64,000 nt of DNA from Chitinimonas viridis (GTDB taxonomy: Bacteria; Pseudomonadota; Gammaproteobacteria; Burkholderiales; Chitinimonadaceae), in the NCBI RefSeq assembly GCF_030409555.1, contig NZ_JAUFPU010000004.1, positions 189,680 through 253,679 of the forward strand. Reading direction: 5' to 3'. The translations under genes were made by a program, and so were the position numbers. Positions 26,745 to 34,761 of the stretch are shown here, in pieces; the stretch's first letter is position 1, and each line of letters opens with the position of its first letter. The notes below the pieces were generated by a model. It was not told the origin of the DNA, did not search any database, and saw nothing but the letters and a program-made list of their open reading frames with translations.

Positions 26745-28217
26745 TTACCCCTCCCGCGTTACCCGCAGCACTTCCTCCAGCGTGGTCTTGCCAGCCAGCA
26801 CATGGGTAATCCCATCCAACCGCAGGCTGCTCATACCCAGGGTACTTGCGTGCTCCCGTATGCGGGCTTCGCTGGCGCCATCATGTATCAAGTGGCGTAT
26901 CTCATCGTCCACAGTCAACAGCTCGTACACCCCGGCCCGGCCTTTGTAACCCAGGTAGTTGCAATGCTCGCAACCGACAGCGTGGTACAGCGCTTGTGGC
27001 GTGGTGATACCCAGCACAGCCATCTCGGCGTCGTCAGGCGTATAGGGCTGTTTGCAGGATGGGCACAGTTGCCGGTACAGGCGCTGTGCCAACACACCGA
27101 TCAGCGATGAAGCCAGCAGGAAGGGTTCGATGCCCATATCCACCATACGGGTCACTGCACCGGGTGCATCGTTGGTATGGATAGTAGCCAGCACCAGGTG
27201 GCCGGTCAGCGAGGCCTGTACGGCGATCTGCGCGGTCTCCAGGTCACGGATTTCGCCTATCATGATCACGTCCGGGTCCTGCCGCAGAATGGCACGCAGG
27301 GCGCGGGAGAAACTCATCTCGATACGGGCATTCACCTGGGTCTGGCCTACACCGTCCAGGTCATACTCGATCGGGTCTTCCACCGTCATGATATTGGTGG
27401 ACGACGCATCCATCGCCGCCAGTGCGGCATACAGCGTGGTGGTCTTGCCCGAACCAGTAGGGCCGGTCACCAACACAATGCCGTGTGGTTCGGCAATCAG
27501 CTTGTGCATGATATCCAGCGTACGCCCGGCCATGCCCAGCTTTTCCAGGTCAAGCCGGCCAGCCGACTTATCCAGCAAACGCAACACAGCCCGCTCACCG
27601 TGGCCGGTCGGCAGGGTCGATACCCGCACATCCACCGGCCGACCTGCAATCCGTAGGGTAATGCGACCATCCTGGGGCAGGCGCTTCTCGGATATATCGA
27701 GATTGGCCATCACCTTGATACGGGAGACGATGGCAGCATGCAGCTGGCGCTTGGGCTCGATCACATCCTTGAGCTTGCCATCGATACGGAAGCGCACCAC
27801 CGAACGGGTCTCGAACGGTTCGATATGGATATCGGACGCCCCTTCGCGCAAGGCCTCGGTCAGCAAGGCATTGATCAGACGAATGATGGGGGCATCGTCT
27901 TCGGTTTCCAGCAGGTCTTCGATGGCTGGGAGATCCTGCGCCAGGCGGCTCAGGTCCAGATCGGCAGCGACATCCTCGGCCACATCCGCCGAGTGGCTGT
28001 CCTGGCGCGAAAACAGCTGGGCCAGCTTGGCATCGAATGCGCCGCTGTCCAGCATCTCCACTTTCACGGCACGGCCCAGCAGGCGTCGCAATTCCATCAG
28101 GCCGCTGGTATCGGCGCCTTCGCGCATCAATACCTCGACCATGCCTTCGTGCTCGGCAATGTCTACCACACCACGGTTACGGGCAAAGCCATAGTTGGCC
28201 AGGCGGCGGTAGTTCAT
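26745..28217 (-). CDS. gspE: Type II secretion system ATPase GspE
   Basis: A 490-residue hexameric ATPase that powers the pseudopilus of the type II secretion system from the cytoplasmic side. Motifs: Walker A GPTGSGKTT, Asp box MTVEDPIEY, Walker B VIMIGEIRDLETA, His box HTNDAPGAVTRM, and the zinc-binding CPSC...CEHC pair near the C-terminus. The N-terminal GspE N1-type domain is short. Start overlaps the gspD stop by 4 bases. The genes for the inner-membrane platform (gspF-gspN) are not in this window. Confidence 0.94.
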   Translation of the reverse strand: MNYRRLANYGFARNRGVVDIAEHEGMVEVLMREGADTSGLMELRRLLGRAVKVEMLDSGAFDAKLAQLFSRQDSHSADVAEDVAADLDLSRLAQDLPAIEDLLETEDDAPIIRLINALLTEALREGASDIHIEPFETRSVVRFRIDGKLKDVIEPKRQLHAAIVSRIKVMANLDISEKRLPQDGRITLRIAGRPVDVRVSTLPTGHGERAVLRLLDKSAGRLDLEKLGMAGRTLDIMHKLIAEPHGIVLVTGPTGSGKTTTLYAALAAMDASSTNIMTVEDPIEYDLDGVGQTQVNARIEMSFSRALRAILRQDPDVIMIGEIRDLETAQIAVQASLTGHLVLATIHTNDAPGAVTRMVDMGIEPFLLASSLIGVLAQRLYRQLCPSCKQPYTPDDAEMAVLGITTPQALYHAVGCEHCNYLGYKGRAGVYELLTVDDEIRHLIHDGASEARIREHASTLGMSSLRLDGITHVLAGKTTLEEVLRVTREG

Positions 28218-30286
28218 GGCTGGGCAGGCTCAGCGGCGGTTGGCTTGGGCTGCCGCACATCCAGCACCGGCAGCGAAACCGTAGGCAGGTCGGGCAACAT
28301 CAGACGGCTGTCCTGTTGATAGGCACCTTGTGCCTCTTGCAGCATCTGGTAGCGGTCATTGCTGAGTGCAGCGGCACTCTTGCCGTCACGCAAAATGACG
28401 GGACGCAGGAACACCATCAGGTTGGTCCGCTTGCTTTCGCGGCCCTCGTAGCGGAACAAACTGCCCAGCAGCGGGATATCCCCCAGCAGCGGCACCTTGT
28501 TGTTCTTCTGCTTCAGGTTGTTCTCTATCAGCCCACCCAGCACAATCACCTGGCCGTCATCCACCAGCACCTTGGAGTCTATGGTGCGCTTCTTGGTGAC
28601 AAAACCGGTGCCGGAGGTCGAAATGCCGTCATCGATGCTGGAAACCTCCTGCGAGACTTCCAGGGTAATAGCACCGCCCTCGGATACCTGCGGCCGTATC
28701 TTCAGCTGTATACCCACGTCCTTGCGTTCCACCGTGGTGAACGGGTTTTGATTGGCGCCGGTGGAGGACTGCGTCCCGGTAATGATGGGGATGTTCTGGC
28801 CCACCAGTATCTTGGCTTCTTCGTTGTCCAGCGTCAGCAGATTGGGCATGGACAGCACATTACCGTCGCCATTGGCCTCGATCGCCGTGGCGATCATGCC
28901 CAGGGTCGGTGTCTTGCCGCTGCCATCCAGGCTGCCATTGACCAGGCCCAGCGACAGGCCCAGCGGCAGATTGGCGTAGTTCTTGCTGCCAACGGCAGTA
29001 GCGATGGCACCCAGGGTATTCGATGCCTTGTCGGTACCCAGATTGCCCAGGCCTATGGCGTTGACCTTGCTGCCACCGCCACCGACCAACCATTGCACAC
29101 CGAATTCGCCCGCCTTGGTCACCGAGACTTCGGCAATCATGGCCTCGACATAGACCTGCGCACGGCGCGCATCAAGCTTGTCGATCACCGCACGGATGTT
29201 ATTGAAGATGTTGTCGGGCGCAGTCACGATCAGCGCATTGGTGGTGGGGTCAGCCTGGATGGCCACCCCCGGCGAAACCTGTCCACCACCACTGGCCGCA
29301 CCCCCACCCGCACTGGCCTGAGGCGCCGCGCTGGGCACACCGGTAGCCGAACCACCGCTGGCAACACTGGTAAAACCGCTTGGCGCTTGCTGCGGCACAT
29401 CGCCGCCAGTCAGGATGGCCTTGAGCGTCGCGGCCAGCTTGGTGGCATTGGCATTCTTCAGGTACACCACATGGATATTGCCGCCGGCGGCGCTCTGCAC
29501 ATCCAGGCCATCGACGATGCGCTTGATCTGCGCCAGGTGCGCCGGATTATCGCCACGCACGATCAGGGCGTTGGCGCGGGTATCCGCCACCACCGTAGTT
29601 TTCTTCACACCTTCGAGCTGCGCGCCGGGTATCGCAACCGCCGCCACGCCCGCCACACTGGTCTCCGGCATCAGGCGGCCTATCATCTGCGCCACATCCA
29701 GCGCTGATGCGTACTTGAGCTGCAGGGTGACCAGATCGTTACCGGCAGGCTGGTCGATATTGGCGATAATCTGGTTCAGGCGCTTGATGTTATCGGCGTA
29801 GTCGGTAATCACCAGCACGTTGGACGCGGTATAGGCGGCAATCGAATTATTGGGTGTCACCAGGGGCCGCAGTATGGGTACCAGCTGGGCAGCCGATTCA
29901 TGCTTGAGCGGATAGATCTGGGTGATGATGCGGTCACCGCTCACATTCATCTTCTGGTTGATGGTGATGCCATAGTTCTGCTTGGCATCGGCCTCAGGCA
30001 CGATGCGCACCGCACCAGGGGTCTCAACCACGGCAAAGCCTTGGAGACGCAGGGCCGAGAGCAGTATCTCGTAGACTTCCTTCTGCCGCACCGGGCTGGA
30101 GGAAACGATATTCACGGTGCCCTTCACCCGTGGGTCCAGTACGAAGTTCTTGCCCGTGATCAAGCCAACAGCCTTCACGGTCGATTCGATATCCGAATTC
30201 ACGAAATTGAGCATCACCCTGTCATCGGCCGCCATGACTTGCGTAGCCAGCATTAGGGCGAGGGCAACTGTCTTGATTTTCTTCAT
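28214..30286 (-). CDS. gspD: Type II secretion system secretin GspD
   Basis: A 690-residue outer-membrane secretin. A signal peptide (MKKIKTVALALMLATQVMA) is followed by N0-N3 domains and the secretin core (LLTLDNEEAKILVGQNIPIITG... VPLLGDIPLLGSLF). A Gly/Ser/Ala-rich linker (GGDVPQQAPSGFTSVASGG...) interrupts the N3 region, as in many GspD proteins. A C-terminal extension after the barrel could be an S-domain for pilotin binding. It overlaps both gspC and gspE by 4 bases. Confidence 0.95.
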   Translation of the reverse strand: MKKIKTVALALMLATQVMAADDRVMLNFVNSDIESTVKAVGLITGKNFVLDPRVKGTVNIVSSSPVRQKEVYEILLSALRLQGFAVVETPGAVRIVPEADAKQNYGITINQKMNVSGDRIITQIYPLKHESAAQLVPILRPLVTPNNSIAAYTASNVLVITDYADNIKRLNQIIANIDQPAGNDLVTLQLKYASALDVAQMIGRLMPETSVAGVAAVAIPGAQLEGVKKTTVVADTRANALIVRGDNPAHLAQIKRIVDGLDVQSAAGGNIHVVYLKNANATKLAATLKAILTGGDVPQQAPSGFTSVASGGSATGVPSAAPQASAGGGAASGGGQVSPGVAIQADPTTNALIVTAPDNIFNNIRAVIDKLDARRAQVYVEAMIAEVSVTKAGEFGVQWLVGGGGSKVNAIGLGNLGTDKASNTLGAIATAVGSKNYANLPLGLSLGLVNGSLDGSGKTPTLGMIATAIEANGDGNVLSMPNLLTLDNEEAKILVGQNIPIITGTQSSTGANQNPFTTVERKDVGIQLKIRPQVSEGGAITLEVSQEVSSIDDGISTSGTGFVTKKRTIDSKVLVDDGQVIVLGGLIENNLKQKNNKVPLLGDIPLLGSLFRYEGRESKRTNLMVFLRPVILRDGKSAAALSNDRYQMLQEAQGAYQQDSRLMLPDLPTVSLPVLDVRQPKPTAAEPAQP

Positions 30287-31155
30287 GAGGAGGGGAGGCT
30301 CTCGATACGGAAGCGCAGGCTCATATGGGTGCCATTGCGCAGGATGTCGACGGTGATATTGGGGGCGCGACTGAAAGCGCCATAAAGCGCCGAGATGTCG
30401 CCAGTACGATTAAGCGGTGCGCCATTTACCGCCTGTATTACATCGCCGCTCTGCAGGCCCAACGGGCCGGCCAGTGGCTGTGCTGCGGCATCTTCCACAG
30501 CAATACCATTACCGTTAGGGGCATCGGCCAGGCCACGGGCCCAGTCGGCCACGTTCAGGCTCTGCATGCCAGACATCAAGGCCTGACGGCTCAGGATGCG
30601 CTCATCGCCGCCACGGATTTCGCCATTGGGCGGCAACGCACGCATGGGCGGCGCTTCAGTAATCAGATTGCCGTCCATCTGTGGCGGGGGTGCATCGGCA
30701 GGCAACACGCCGCTGGCCGCCGGCTTGGCGTCCAGATCCATGCGCTCCAACCGGCCACGGTTGTCCAGCACCACATGGTCGGTGAAAACTTCCTTCAAGC
30801 GTATGCCGCCTTCCAGCTCATCACCCAGCCGCACAGCCAGTGCGGGCATGCCAGGACGCTCGAACACCGCAGCAGCCGGATCGGCATTCGCAATCACACC
30901 GCGCAACTTCATATTGAGAGTGGAAGGCTGAATATCGCCAGTATTGTTGCTGGGGCCGGCAAACAGGCCATTCAAGGCCGATGTATCCAGCGTGGGCGCC
31001 TGCGCAACAACTGTGGCGGGCGCCGCCACAGGCGGCAAAGGACGGGGCGAAAGCACCAGCCAGATCAGGCCAGCCAATAGCCAGGCCACGACCAGCAGCA
31101 GGGCCGCATTGATACAGCGGTAGAACCAAGGCGTAGCGGGTAGAGAGACAATCAT
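30283..31155 (-). CDS. gspC: Type II secretion system protein GspC
   Basis: A 290-residue inner-membrane protein linking the platform to the secretin. One TM segment near the start (INAALLLVVAWLLAGLIWLVL), a homology region with LNGLFAGPSNNTGDIQPSTLNMKLRGVIA, and a C-terminal PDZ domain (PLGLQSGDVIQAVNGAPLN) involved in substrate recognition. The start at 31155 (MIVSLPATPW) is chosen because it directly precedes the TM segment; the frame is open further upstream but without motif support. First gene of gspC-gspD-gspE. Confidence 0.88.
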   Translation of the reverse strand: MIVSLPATPWFYRCINAALLLVVAWLLAGLIWLVLSPRPLPPVAAPATVVAQAPTLDTSALNGLFAGPSNNTGDIQPSTLNMKLRGVIANADPAAAVFERPGMPALAVRLGDELEGGIRLKEVFTDHVVLDNRGRLERMDLDAKPAASGVLPADAPPPQMDGNLITEAPPMRALPPNGEIRGGDERILSRQALMSGMQSLNVADWARGLADAPNGNGIAVEDAAAQPLAGPLGLQSGDVIQAVNGAPLNRTGDISALYGAFSRAPNITVDILRNGTHMSLRFRIESLPSS

Positions 31156-31275
31156 CCGGGCAGGCTGGAAACGGTTCTGAAACAGGTTGCGCACTATATA
31201 CAGCGTGCGGGAGCCGGCATTTATATCAGCAAGCCCGGCCAGCCGCCATCGCAGCGTCATCTTGTTGCAGGAGTG

Positions 31276-31305
31276 TTGACACATCCCGAATCGCCATGCT
31301 TTAAT
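31276..31305 (+). promoter_or_regulatory. Sigma-70 promoter of the first tRNA-Asp
   Basis: A perfect -35 ttgaca at 31276-31281, then 18 bases, then tttaat at 31300-31305 as the -10. A GC-rich discriminator (ccgccccctcgc) follows, as usual for stringently controlled stable RNA promoters. Confidence 0.8.
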
Positions 31306-31368
31306 CCGCCCCCTCGCTGCACGGCACAGCCCGCAACGAGACAGCAGCAGAACAGCAGTCGTAGTTTA

Positions 31369-31445
31369 GGAGTGGTAGTTCAGTTGGTTAGAATACCGGC
31401 CTGTCACGCCGGGGGTCGCGGGTTCGAGTCCCGTCCACTCCGCCA
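31369..31445 (+). tRNA. tRNA-Asp (GUC)
   Basis: A 77-base cloverleaf with acceptor ggagtgg/ccactcc, anticodon loop ctgtcac (anticodon gtc), T-loop ggttcgagtcc and encoded cca at the 3' end. It is identical to the third tRNA of this array. Confidence 0.98.
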
Positions 31446-31503
31446 ACTTATTCAGGGTTATTGCCAGGCAGTTTCGCAGTAACCCGGTCAAACAGCGAAA
31501 GAC

Positions 31504-31533
31504 TTGACGCGGTTTGATCAGGCGTGATTCAAT
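31504..31533 (+). promoter_or_regulatory. Probable promoter of tRNA-Val
   Basis: ttgacg at 31504-31509 and ttcaat at 31528-31533 with an 18-base spacer, followed by a gcgcgcc discriminator. The layout copies the promoter of the first tRNA, so tRNA-Val and the second tRNA-Asp may be made separately from the first. Confidence 0.55.
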
Positions 31534-31567
31534 GCGCGCCTTTCCGAAATCGGGAACAACAGATTTC

Positions 31568-31642
31568 GGGCGGTTAGCTCAGGGGTAGAGCACTGCCTTC
31601 ACACGGCAGGGGTCACTGGTTCGATCCCAGTATCGCCCACCA
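31568..31642 (+). tRNA. tRNA-Val (CAC)
   Basis: A 75-base cloverleaf with acceptor gggcggt/atcgccc, anticodon stem ctgcc/ggcag around loop ttcacac (anticodon cac, reads GUG) and encoded cca. Confidence 0.96.
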
Positions 31643-31677
31643 AGTCAGTGTTGATAGCCGCAAGGCTTGATACATAG

Positions 31678-31754
31678 GAGTGGTAGTTCAGTTGGTTAGA
31701 ATACCGGCCTGTCACGCCGGGGGTCGCGGGTTCGAGTCCCGTCCACTCCGCCAA
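31678..31754 (+). tRNA. tRNA-Asp (GUC), second copy
   Basis: A 77-base gene identical in sequence to the first tRNA-Asp at 31369. It lies 35 bases after tRNA-Val and is followed at once by a terminator, so it is probably co-transcribed with tRNA-Val. Confidence 0.98.
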
Positions 31755-31761
31755 CAATGCA

Positions 31762-31790
31762 AAAGCCCAGTCGCAAGACTGGGCTTTTTG
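31762..31790 (+). terminator. Rho-independent terminator of the tRNA array
   Basis: aaaagcccagtc pairs with gactgggctttt around a gcaa tetraloop and is followed by a T-run. A textbook terminator; it could also serve the convergent DUF2306 gene. Confidence 0.92.
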
Positions 31791-31824
31791 CTTTTCCACG
31801 CCTGCGCAACCGCTACTGACCTCT

Positions 31825-32679
31825 TCAGCGCATCCAGGGGAGCCACATGGCCATGGCCGCGACGGCAATACCCACCAGCATGGCCAAACTCATCACCGCC
31901 AACAGCCCGGCAACCACCCAGCGCCCTCTGGCTTTGGCGCGGGACTGCGCGTAGAAAACCGCCTCCAGCACGGCCAAGGGCAGCAGGTAGTTGGCAAAAG
32001 CCAGTACATCGAGTGTCGGCCCGGTGCCCGTATCCGGGTCGAAACCAACCGGGCCACCACTGGCTATCACCCAGAACATCAGCGCCACCCTGAAGAACCA
32101 CACCCCGCTCACCACCATGAACAAGCGCAAGGCCCAGCGCCGATGTGCCTCGATATTGCGTCGCCACCCCTCGCGCCAAGCCTGGGCGCCAAAGAACAAG
32201 ATCAGGCAGGCATTGAGTGTCAATCCCAGATGCAAGGGGAGCGCACCGGCCCTACCCTGCACCCAGATCAAGTAGAGCCCTGCCCCCGCAACCGCCAATG
32301 CCGCCAGGACATAGACGCGTCCATTCCAGCGGTGCAAGGCTGGCAAACGGCGCCGCAACCAAGGCAGCAGTTGCAGCAATCCACCGGCAATCACCACGGC
32401 CGCCAGCATCACATGCAAGCCCATCATGACATTCGCCAAGGTATCGCCAGGCACATAGCCACGGGGCACCACCTTGTTCCAGACTTCGAACTGCCCACGC
32501 AAGGCATGCCCCACATAAAACAGCAGCAGATAGGCCACAAACAGCAACTGGCCCAGCAGCACGATGCCGTAACAGGCGCGTACAGACCAATCCAGGGCGC
32601 GCCGCGACAGCATGTCTGCCCGCCGTCCCATGGCATGGTGTTGCTCGACAGGTACCGTGACGGATGCTTCCAGGGTCAT
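31825..32679 (-). CDS. DUF2306 family multi-pass membrane protein
   Basis: A 284-residue inner-membrane protein with about seven hydrophobic segments. The segment HVMLAAVVIAGGLLQLLPWL followed by LHRWNGRVYVLAAL is the signature of the DUF2306 family, whose function is not known; conserved histidines in these helices suggest a haem- or metal-binding role (inference). Start ATG with gggagcg upstream. It is divergent from a LysR-type regulator gene that may control it. Confidence 0.85.
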   Translation of the reverse strand: MTLEASVTVPVEQHHAMGRRADMLSRRALDWSVRACYGIVLLGQLLFVAYLLLFYVGHALRGQFEVWNKVVPRGYVPGDTLANVMMGLHVMLAAVVIAGGLLQLLPWLRRRLPALHRWNGRVYVLAALAVAGAGLYLIWVQGRAGALPLHLGLTLNACLILFFGAQAWREGWRRNIEAHRRWALRLFMVVSGVWFFRVALMFWVIASGGPVGFDPDTGTGPTLDVLAFANYLLPLAVLEAVFYAQSRAKARGRWVVAGLLAVMSLAMLVGIAVAAMAMWLPWMR

Positions 32680-32943
32680 GATGCGCTCCCGCAGGGGTCA
32701 AGATAGCCAGCACTATCGGACCCCAGCTGCGTGAAATACAGGTGCATAGGACAGAGCGCAGAAAGCGTGAACTGAAATGCAGCAAGCGCCGATACACCGC
32801 AGCCTGCCCGCGAATTGGCGCTGCTGCTTGAAGCCCATGATCCACCAAGGTCGCCCCGTACCTGAACCCACAGCCATCTGCGCAGCCATGGCTTGCCTGC
32901 ACTAGGCTTTGCCCACTCATGCCTCTCCCGCCACAATGAGGGC

Positions 32944-33855
32944 ATGTCTAAGCGCCACCTCCCCTCTTTGCATGGCCTGCGTGCCTTCGAGTCCGCCGGC
33001 CGTCACCTCAGCTTCAGCCGGGCAGCCCTTGAATTGTCGGTCAGCCAGAGTGCCATCAGCCACCATATCAGGCAGCTTGAGGACGAGCTGGGTACGCCAC
33101 TGTTCGTACGCCGCACCCGCGCCATCGCCCTGACACCGGCAGGCACGGTGCTGCTGGCCCATGCCAGCCAGGCCCTGGATCTGCTGGCCGCCGGATCCCG
33201 AGCCGCGCGGGAAACCCAGCGATGCCAGTTGCGCGTCAGCCTGCTGCCCTCATTTGCTGCCCATTGGCTGGTGCCACGCCTGCCACGCTTTCAGGCAGCA
33301 CATCCTGATATAGAAATTATGCTCGACCCGGCCCTGGTCAAAGCCGAGGTAGGCCCAGGCGGCGTCGATCTAGCCATACGCTATGGCCAAGGAGACTGGC
33401 CCGGCAGCGAAGTGCAACTGCTGCTGAGGGAACAGCTGACGCCCGTCTGCAGCCCTGCCTACCGCGCCACACTGCCTACGCTGCTGCATCCGGCAGACCT
33501 CGCGTCCTGCCCCAGGTTGACCTCTCGCACCCGTCCGCCATCAGAATGGGACAGTTGGGCCAGCTTGACCGGCACTGTGCTGCATGGCCCGTTGCATATG
33601 CTGACCGACTACAACATCGTGCTACAGGCCACGCTCAACAGCCAGGGCATTGCCATGGGCCGCCTAGCCATGCTGGCCGATATTCTGGCCAGCGGCCAAC
33701 TGGTGCCGTTGATGCCCGATATCGTGGCACGCGGCGAGATCGCCTATTGGTTGCTCACCCACGGCAAGCGATCACCTGCATTAACCGTGTTCTGCGACTG
33801 GCTGCTGGCAGAGGCACAGCAGACGACGCAACGCATGAGCCAGATAGATACATAA
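32944..33855 (+). CDS. LysR family transcriptional regulator (GcvA-like)
   Basis: A 303-residue regulator. The N-terminal winged helix-turn-helix has AFESAGRHLSFSRAALELSVSQSAISHHIRQLEDELGTPLF. The C-terminal substrate-binding domain has the GVDLAIRYGQGDWPG segment typical of the GcvA/AmpR-like branch. The start is ATG at 32944, just before the conserved HTH; a few upstream codons are open but unlikely. Divergent from the DUF2306 gene and upstream of the RidA-like gene on the same strand, either of which may be a target. Confidence 0.92.
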   Translation: MSKRHLPSLHGLRAFESAGRHLSFSRAALELSVSQSAISHHIRQLEDELGTPLFVRRTRAIALTPAGTVLLAHASQALDLLAAGSRAARETQRCQLRVSLLPSFAAHWLVPRLPRFQAAHPDIEIMLDPALVKAEVGPGGVDLAIRYGQGDWPGSEVQLLLREQLTPVCSPAYRATLPTLLHPADLASCPRLTSRTRPPSEWDSWASLTGTVLHGPLHMLTDYNIVLQATLNSQGIAMGRLAMLADILASGQLVPLMPDIVARGEIAYWLLTHGKRSPALTVFCDWLLAEAQQTTQRMSQIDT

Positions 33856-33930
33856 GCCGCAAACTACGCGTTTGTCTGCCTACCACGCCACACCTAGCAT
33901 GGCGCCTGTCATCCACACAGGAACACCACC

Positions 33931-34416
33931 ATGCCCAACCTTGCACAACGCCTGGCCGTGCTGTGCCTGAACCCACCGCCGCCCACCCAGCCCTCATCTG
34001 AGCACTATGTATCTGCCGTACAAAGCGGCAACCTGCTGTTTGTCTCCGGCCAACTGCCCAAATGGGGTGATGCCCGCTTTTTGGGCCGCCTGGGCGAACA
34101 GTTCAATCTGGCCGAGGGCCAGCAGGCTGCCGAACTGAGCGCCCTCAATGTGCTGCAACAACTGGATCAGGCATTGCAGGGCCGGCTGGAAAGGGTCAGC
34201 CGCATCGTCAAGCTCACGATCTTTGTTGCTGCCACAGCCGATTTCACGCAGCACAGCCAGGTTGGCAATAGCGCCTCGGCCCTGATGGTCACCCTGTTCG
34301 GCGAGGCCGGCCAACACGCCCGGACCACCGTAGGCGTCGCCAGCCTGCCACGCGGCGCGGCCGTGGAGATCGAGGCTATCGTCGAACTGCACCCCACCAC
34401 CGGACAGACATCATGA
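33931..34416 (+). CDS. RidA/YjgF-family protein
   Basis: A 161-residue protein of the RidA (YjgF/YER057c/UK114) superfamily. Motifs include VQSGNLLFVSGQLP, the central LERVSRIVKLTIFVAATADF and the C-terminal ARTTVGVASLPRGAAVEIEAIVEL, with the Arg-containing strand expected for imine deaminases. The subgroup is the longer ~150-residue type, in which activity on 2-aminoacrylate is not assured. It overlaps the following small gene by 4 bases. Confidence 0.9.
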   Translation: MPNLAQRLAVLCLNPPPPTQPSSEHYVSAVQSGNLLFVSGQLPKWGDARFLGRLGEQFNLAEGQQAAELSALNVLQQLDQALQGRLERVSRIVKLTIFVAATADFTQHSQVGNSASALMVTLFGEAGQHARTTVGVASLPRGAAVEIEAIVELHPTTGQTS

Positions 34417-34673
34417 CCTTCATCCATCTCAAGGTACGCGCTGCCATGCTGGTACATGGCTACGATAGCCAGCAGCAGGAAATCGTCGAGCATGCCGCAG
34501 CCACCGAGTTTGCCGAAAAACTCATACGCATCGAGCGCATCCAGTCGATTACCGAACGCTATCTGCTGGTCACCGGCGCATTCGGGCGGATGATGTACTG
34601 GGAGTACGCGGAGGATTTTGCAACAGTCAAACAACGGCTGGATGCGGCTGGGCTACTGCTGGACGCCGATTGA
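34413..34673 (+). CDS. Small protein of unknown function
   Basis: An 86-residue soluble protein, MTFIHLKVRAAMLVHGYDSQ at the start, probably alpha/beta, with no Cys, no signal peptide and no motif I recognise. The ATGA overlap with the RidA-like gene indicates translational coupling, so it probably acts in the same process. Confidence 0.72.
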   Translation: MTFIHLKVRAAMLVHGYDSQQQEIVEHAAATEFAEKLIRIERIQSITERYLLVTGAFGRMMYWEYAEDFATVKQRLDAAGLLLDAD

Positions 34674-34761
34674 GTTCGCGCTACGTGTCTACGCCGTGGA
34701 ATGGGGCTATCCTTGTTTACCCACAAGGTAGCCCCCTCTACACCAGACCGAGATCCCAGCA

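Noticed and set aside
28037-29707. Plus-strand open frame of 556 codons opposite gspD
   Set aside because: It mirrors the secretin gene on the other strand, is rich in His, Gln and Gly and has no domain signal.
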